This document shows, one piece after another, positions 34,639 through 36,482 of a stretch of 36,482 nt of DNA (positions are counted from its first letter, which is position 1; each line of letters starts with the position of its first letter). Under the pieces are notes generated by a model. It was not told the origin of the DNA, made no database searches, and saw only the letters and a list, made by a program, of their open reading frames with translations. Source of the stretch: Methanobacterium sp. UBA279 (GTDB lineage Archaea > Methanobacteriota > Methanobacteria > Methanobacteriales > Methanobacteriaceae); contig DAQK01000040.1 of NCBI GenBank assembly GCA_002502855.1, positions 1-36,482 of the forward strand, given 5' to 3'. Made by a program: the position numbers and the translations under genes.

Positions 34639-35691
34639 ATGAAAAAACGGAACATCCTCCTGGTGGTCATAGTGGCCATTCTCATCCTGGCCGGTTTGAT
34701 ATTTTTATTTATCCAGCCAGCCCCACAGACAGCACAGCAGGGTGAGACCACCATACTTGCAGAGAACCTGGAGGTGCCCTGGGCTATGGATTTCCTCCCC
34801 AACGGTACCATGATCTTCACAGAGAGAGTGGGAAGGGTCAACCTTCTCTATGAAAACGGTGATGTGGTTAAAGTGGCCGATATAAGTGTAAGCCAGGTAT
34901 CTGAGTCAGGACTGCTCGGAGTGGCGGTAGACCCTAATTTTACTGAAAATAAATACATATACCTGTATTATACCTATGAGGGTGGTGTAAATAGGATATC
35001 TCGATTTGTACTGGATGGAACACTTACGAGTGAAACCGTGCTTCTCGATGACATCCCGGGAGGCCCCATACATAACGGGGGCCGTTTGAAATTCGGTCCA
35101 GACGGCAAATTATATGCCACTACTGGCGAAGCTGGTGTTGATAGCCTGGCCCAGGATGTAAACTCCACCGGCGGAAAAATCTTACGTCTGAACCCGGATG
35201 GTACAGTTCCCAGCGACAACCCCTTCGGTAACTACGTGTATTCCTATGGAAACCGGGACCCCCAGGGTATAACCTGGAACCCTTCCAATGGATTTTTATA
35301 CGCGTCGGAACACGGATCCACCATGAACGACGAGATAAACATCATAACACCCGGGGGAAACTATGGCTGGCCCATAGTGCAGGGTGATGAGAACAGGTTC
35401 GGATACATAAGCCCAACACGGGTGTACACCGACTTCACCCTGGCACCCAGTGGAATAGTTTTCTTTGAGAACCGTTTGTATGTCGCAGGATTGAGGGGTA
35501 GTCAATTAAGGGTTTTAACTCTTTCTGCTGATGGTGAAAGCATCACCGATGAAAGCATCCTGATAAATAACCTGGGCAGAATAAGGGACGTGGTGGTGCA
35601 TGGGGGTTTCCTCTACATCAGCACTTCCAACCGGGATGGTAGAGGTCTTCCCCAGGGAGGGGATGATAAGATAATTAGAATGAAATTATAG
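34639..35691 (+). CDS. Membrane-anchored sugar dehydrogenase-like beta-propeller (PQQ/GSDH family)
   Basis: 350 aa. An uncleaved signal anchor (residues 6-28) puts the rest outside the cell. The remainder is a six-bladed propeller of the glucose/sorbosone dehydrogenase family: NLEVPWAMDFLPNGTMIFTE, SGLLGVAVDPNFTENKYIYL, HNGGRLKFGPDGKLYATTGE with the catalytic His, YSYGNRDPQGITWNP, YASEHGSTMNDEINII, YGWP and DVVVHGGFLYISTSN. Characterised relatives oxidise aldoses with PQQ. PQQ synthesis in this organism is unproven, so the cofactor and role are uncertain. Good spacing to AGGTAAA before ATG 34639. It is probably horizontally acquired, but composition does not prove this. Confidence 0.85.
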   Translation: MKKRNILLVVIVAILILAGLIFLFIQPAPQTAQQGETTILAENLEVPWAMDFLPNGTMIFTERVGRVNLLYENGDVVKVADISVSQVSESGLLGVAVDPNFTENKYIYLYYTYEGGVNRISRFVLDGTLTSETVLLDDIPGGPIHNGGRLKFGPDGKLYATTGEAGVDSLAQDVNSTGGKILRLNPDGTVPSDNPFGNYVYSYGNRDPQGITWNPSNGFLYASEHGSTMNDEINIITPGGNYGWPIVQGDENRFGYISPTRVYTDFTLAPSGIVFFENRLYVAGLRGSQLRVLTLSADGESITDESILINNLGRIRDVVVHGGFLYISTSNRDGRGLPQGGDDKIIRMKL

Positions 35692-35707
35692 CGAGTATAA
35701 AATATCT

Positions 35708-35857
35708 TCACTCATTTTCAGATTTTTTACCTTCAAAGGTAAGTACGCTACTTCTTTTACCTTCTATATCCTTTTTTGCTTTCTTTTTCTCTTTTTTATT
35801 TATCTTCTTCTTTATTTCCTCGGGGGATAATATGTCGTTATCGTTCTGTTTTTCCAT
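35708..35857 (-). CDS. Small Lys-rich protein, 49 aa
   Basis: ATG 35857 with AGGTGA 7 bases upstream. The product is MEKQNDNDILSPEEIKKKI followed by a Lys-rich helix (NKKEKKKAKKDIEGK) and SVLTFEGKKSENE. There is no known domain; the strong ribosome site supports it as a real gene. It is convergent with the sugar dehydrogenase gene and downstream of the CsbD-like gene on the same strand. Confidence 0.55.
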   Translation of the reverse strand: MEKQNDNDILSPEEIKKKINKKEKKKAKKDIEGKRSSVLTFEGKKSENE

Positions 35858-35878
35858 CTCTTTTCACCTGAATATTGG

Positions 35879-35907
35879 AGTCAGGATACACGCGTTTGCA
35901 CCCTGAC
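35879..35907. promoter_or_regulatory. Hairpin between the two small minus-strand genes
   Basis: GTCAGG (35880-35885) and CCTGAC (35902-35907) face each other around a 16-base loop that includes the palindrome ACGCGT. It lies between the 49-aa gene and the CsbD-like gene, and could be a leader structure or weak terminator. There is no T-tract on either side. Confidence 0.35.
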
Positions 35908-35964
35908 TTAATGGATTTTATTCTAAATTGAATTGCACTCTATCTTCATTTTCTGTTGTTTAGC

Positions 35965-36078
35965 TTAACCTTCTTTTTCCTTTCCTTTCACTTTTCCTTC
36001 CATTTCCTTCGTTTTCCCTTTTAGTTCTCATCCTGCTTCTTTAGCTTTTCCTTTAATATCTCCTAACGGGTTTCCCAT
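35965..36078 (-). pseudogene. CsbD-like small stress protein with internal TGA
   Basis: ATG 36078, with GAGGG 7 bases upstream, reads MGNPLGDIKGKAKEAG, then a TGA at 36028-36030, then ELKGKTKEMEGKVKGKEKEG and TAA. The DIKGKAKEAxGELKGK pattern is the CsbD-like repeat (general stress family), with the TGA in place of the residue that is often Gly or Trp. A single substitution separates it from an intact 37-aa gene. If the TGA is real the gene is dead; otherwise it is a sequence error. Confidence 0.55.
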
Positions 36079-36090
36079 ATTTTATCCCTC

Positions 36091-36482
36091 TTTTTGTTTT
36101 TTTGATAAAAACTTAAGAATTATTTTATTGGGACTTATTTCACCCAATAACATATTAAGTTGGTAATTTTTGTTAAATATTTCGAAAAATAGGTTAGAAA
36201 ATTCCATTTAAAAAAGCCTTAATAAAAGAAAAATTAATTAAACAAGGAAAAAAATGCCTTAAGAACACCTGTTTATTTTTCTATAATCAGTAGTTCGTAA
36301 AGTGTTTTTGTAATTTTGTTTTAAAATGCTTTTTGATTTCAGAAATTGGTGTTTAACACCTTTTTTGTTTGTAAATTCTCTTATAGTATTGTTTTGGTTT
36401 TATTCTGGTCTTAAGCGGTTTTGATATTAATACGTGATTTTTAGCTTTTTTCTTTGGTTTTTTGGGGATTTGACGATGGAGT
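36091..36482. other. AT-rich stretch without a supported gene
   Basis: About 390 bases, strongly T-rich on the plus strand. GGTGTTTAACACC (36348-36360) is a palindrome followed by T6 and resembles a plus-strand terminator. On the minus strand a 42-codon, Lys-rich open frame runs in from the window edge to a stop at 36353, but it has no homology I recognise. No promoter, RNA or repeat could be assigned. Confidence 0.4.

Noticed and set aside
36353..36481. 42-codon Lys-rich minus-strand frame open at the window edge
   Set aside because: No recognisable homology or start in view; the stop lies in a palindrome plus T6, so it may be a terminator region.

Overview
The window comes from a hydrogenotrophic methanogen of the order Methanobacteriales, most likely a mesophilic Methanobacterium. 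The evidence is the end of an mtr operon, a complete mvhDGAB operon, a methanogen-type seryl-tRNA synthetase, CobY, MfnA, archaeal L10e, archaeal KEOPS Pcc1, AT-rich intergenic DNA with archaeal TATA-like boxes, and strong GGTGA/GGAGG ribosome-binding sites with several TTG starts. From memory, the gene order also resembles the mtr-to-mfnA stretch of Methanothermobacter.

Layout. 1-1.78 kb: mtrA (3' end), mtrF, mtrG and mtrH, closed by a hairpin terminator. 1.9-4.9 kb: a cation/Ca2+ exchanger, a universal stress protein and methanogenesis marker protein 14. 4.9-5.2 kb, minus strand: a ThiS/MoaD/SAMP-like ubiquitin-fold sulfur carrier ending in Gly-Gly, broken in the given sequence by three homopolymer indels. 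5.3-7.5 kb: a flavin split-barrel protein, CobY, a PRC-barrel protein and a stand-alone formaldehyde-activating enzyme. 7.5-9.5 kb: sufBC (minus). 9.7-11.3 kb: a dead insertion sequence. 11.3-16.1 kb: a hypothetical gene and mvhDGAB. 16.1-19.9 kb: dihydroorotase, a TmcAL-like nucleotidyltransferase and a long FKBP. 20.0-22.5 kb: a decayed zone with a truncated transposase, a broken beta-helix surface protein, a small hypothetical gene and a zinc-ribbon fragment. 22.6-24.3 kb: serS.

24.3-27.5 kb is an arsenic island: arsC, then divergently arsM-arsR-(Cys-rich DGC-like protein)-acr3, around a nearly perfect 38-bp palindrome that is the obvious ArsR operator. It is bordered by decayed DNA on the downstream side. 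27.9-29.0 kb: pcc1 and a CooC-type Ni-insertion ATPase that is frameshifted twice. 29.1-34.5 kb: rpl10e, ppsA, mfnA, a divergent fumarase-beta-like protein and upp. 34.6 kb to the end: a membrane-anchored sugar dehydrogenase of the PQQ-dependent fold, then two tiny minus-strand genes (Lys-rich 49 aa; CsbD-like with an internal TGA) and AT-rich DNA.

How it fits together. Mtr pumps Na+ during methyl transfer. Mvh oxidises H2 and, through MvhD, feeds electrons to heterodisulfide reductase. CobY makes the corrinoid that MtrA carries, SufBC builds Fe-S clusters needed by Mvh, and MfnA starts methanofuran synthesis. PpsA, PyrC, Upp, SerS, L10e and Pcc1 are core metabolism and translation. The accessory material is the arsenic island, the two IS remnants, the beta-helix pseudogene and the sugar dehydrogenase. 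The most notable signals are the frameshifted sulfur carrier and cooC, whose five lesions are all single-base homopolymer changes, the ars operator, and a DGC-like gene whose essential Cys lies upstream of any normal start codon.
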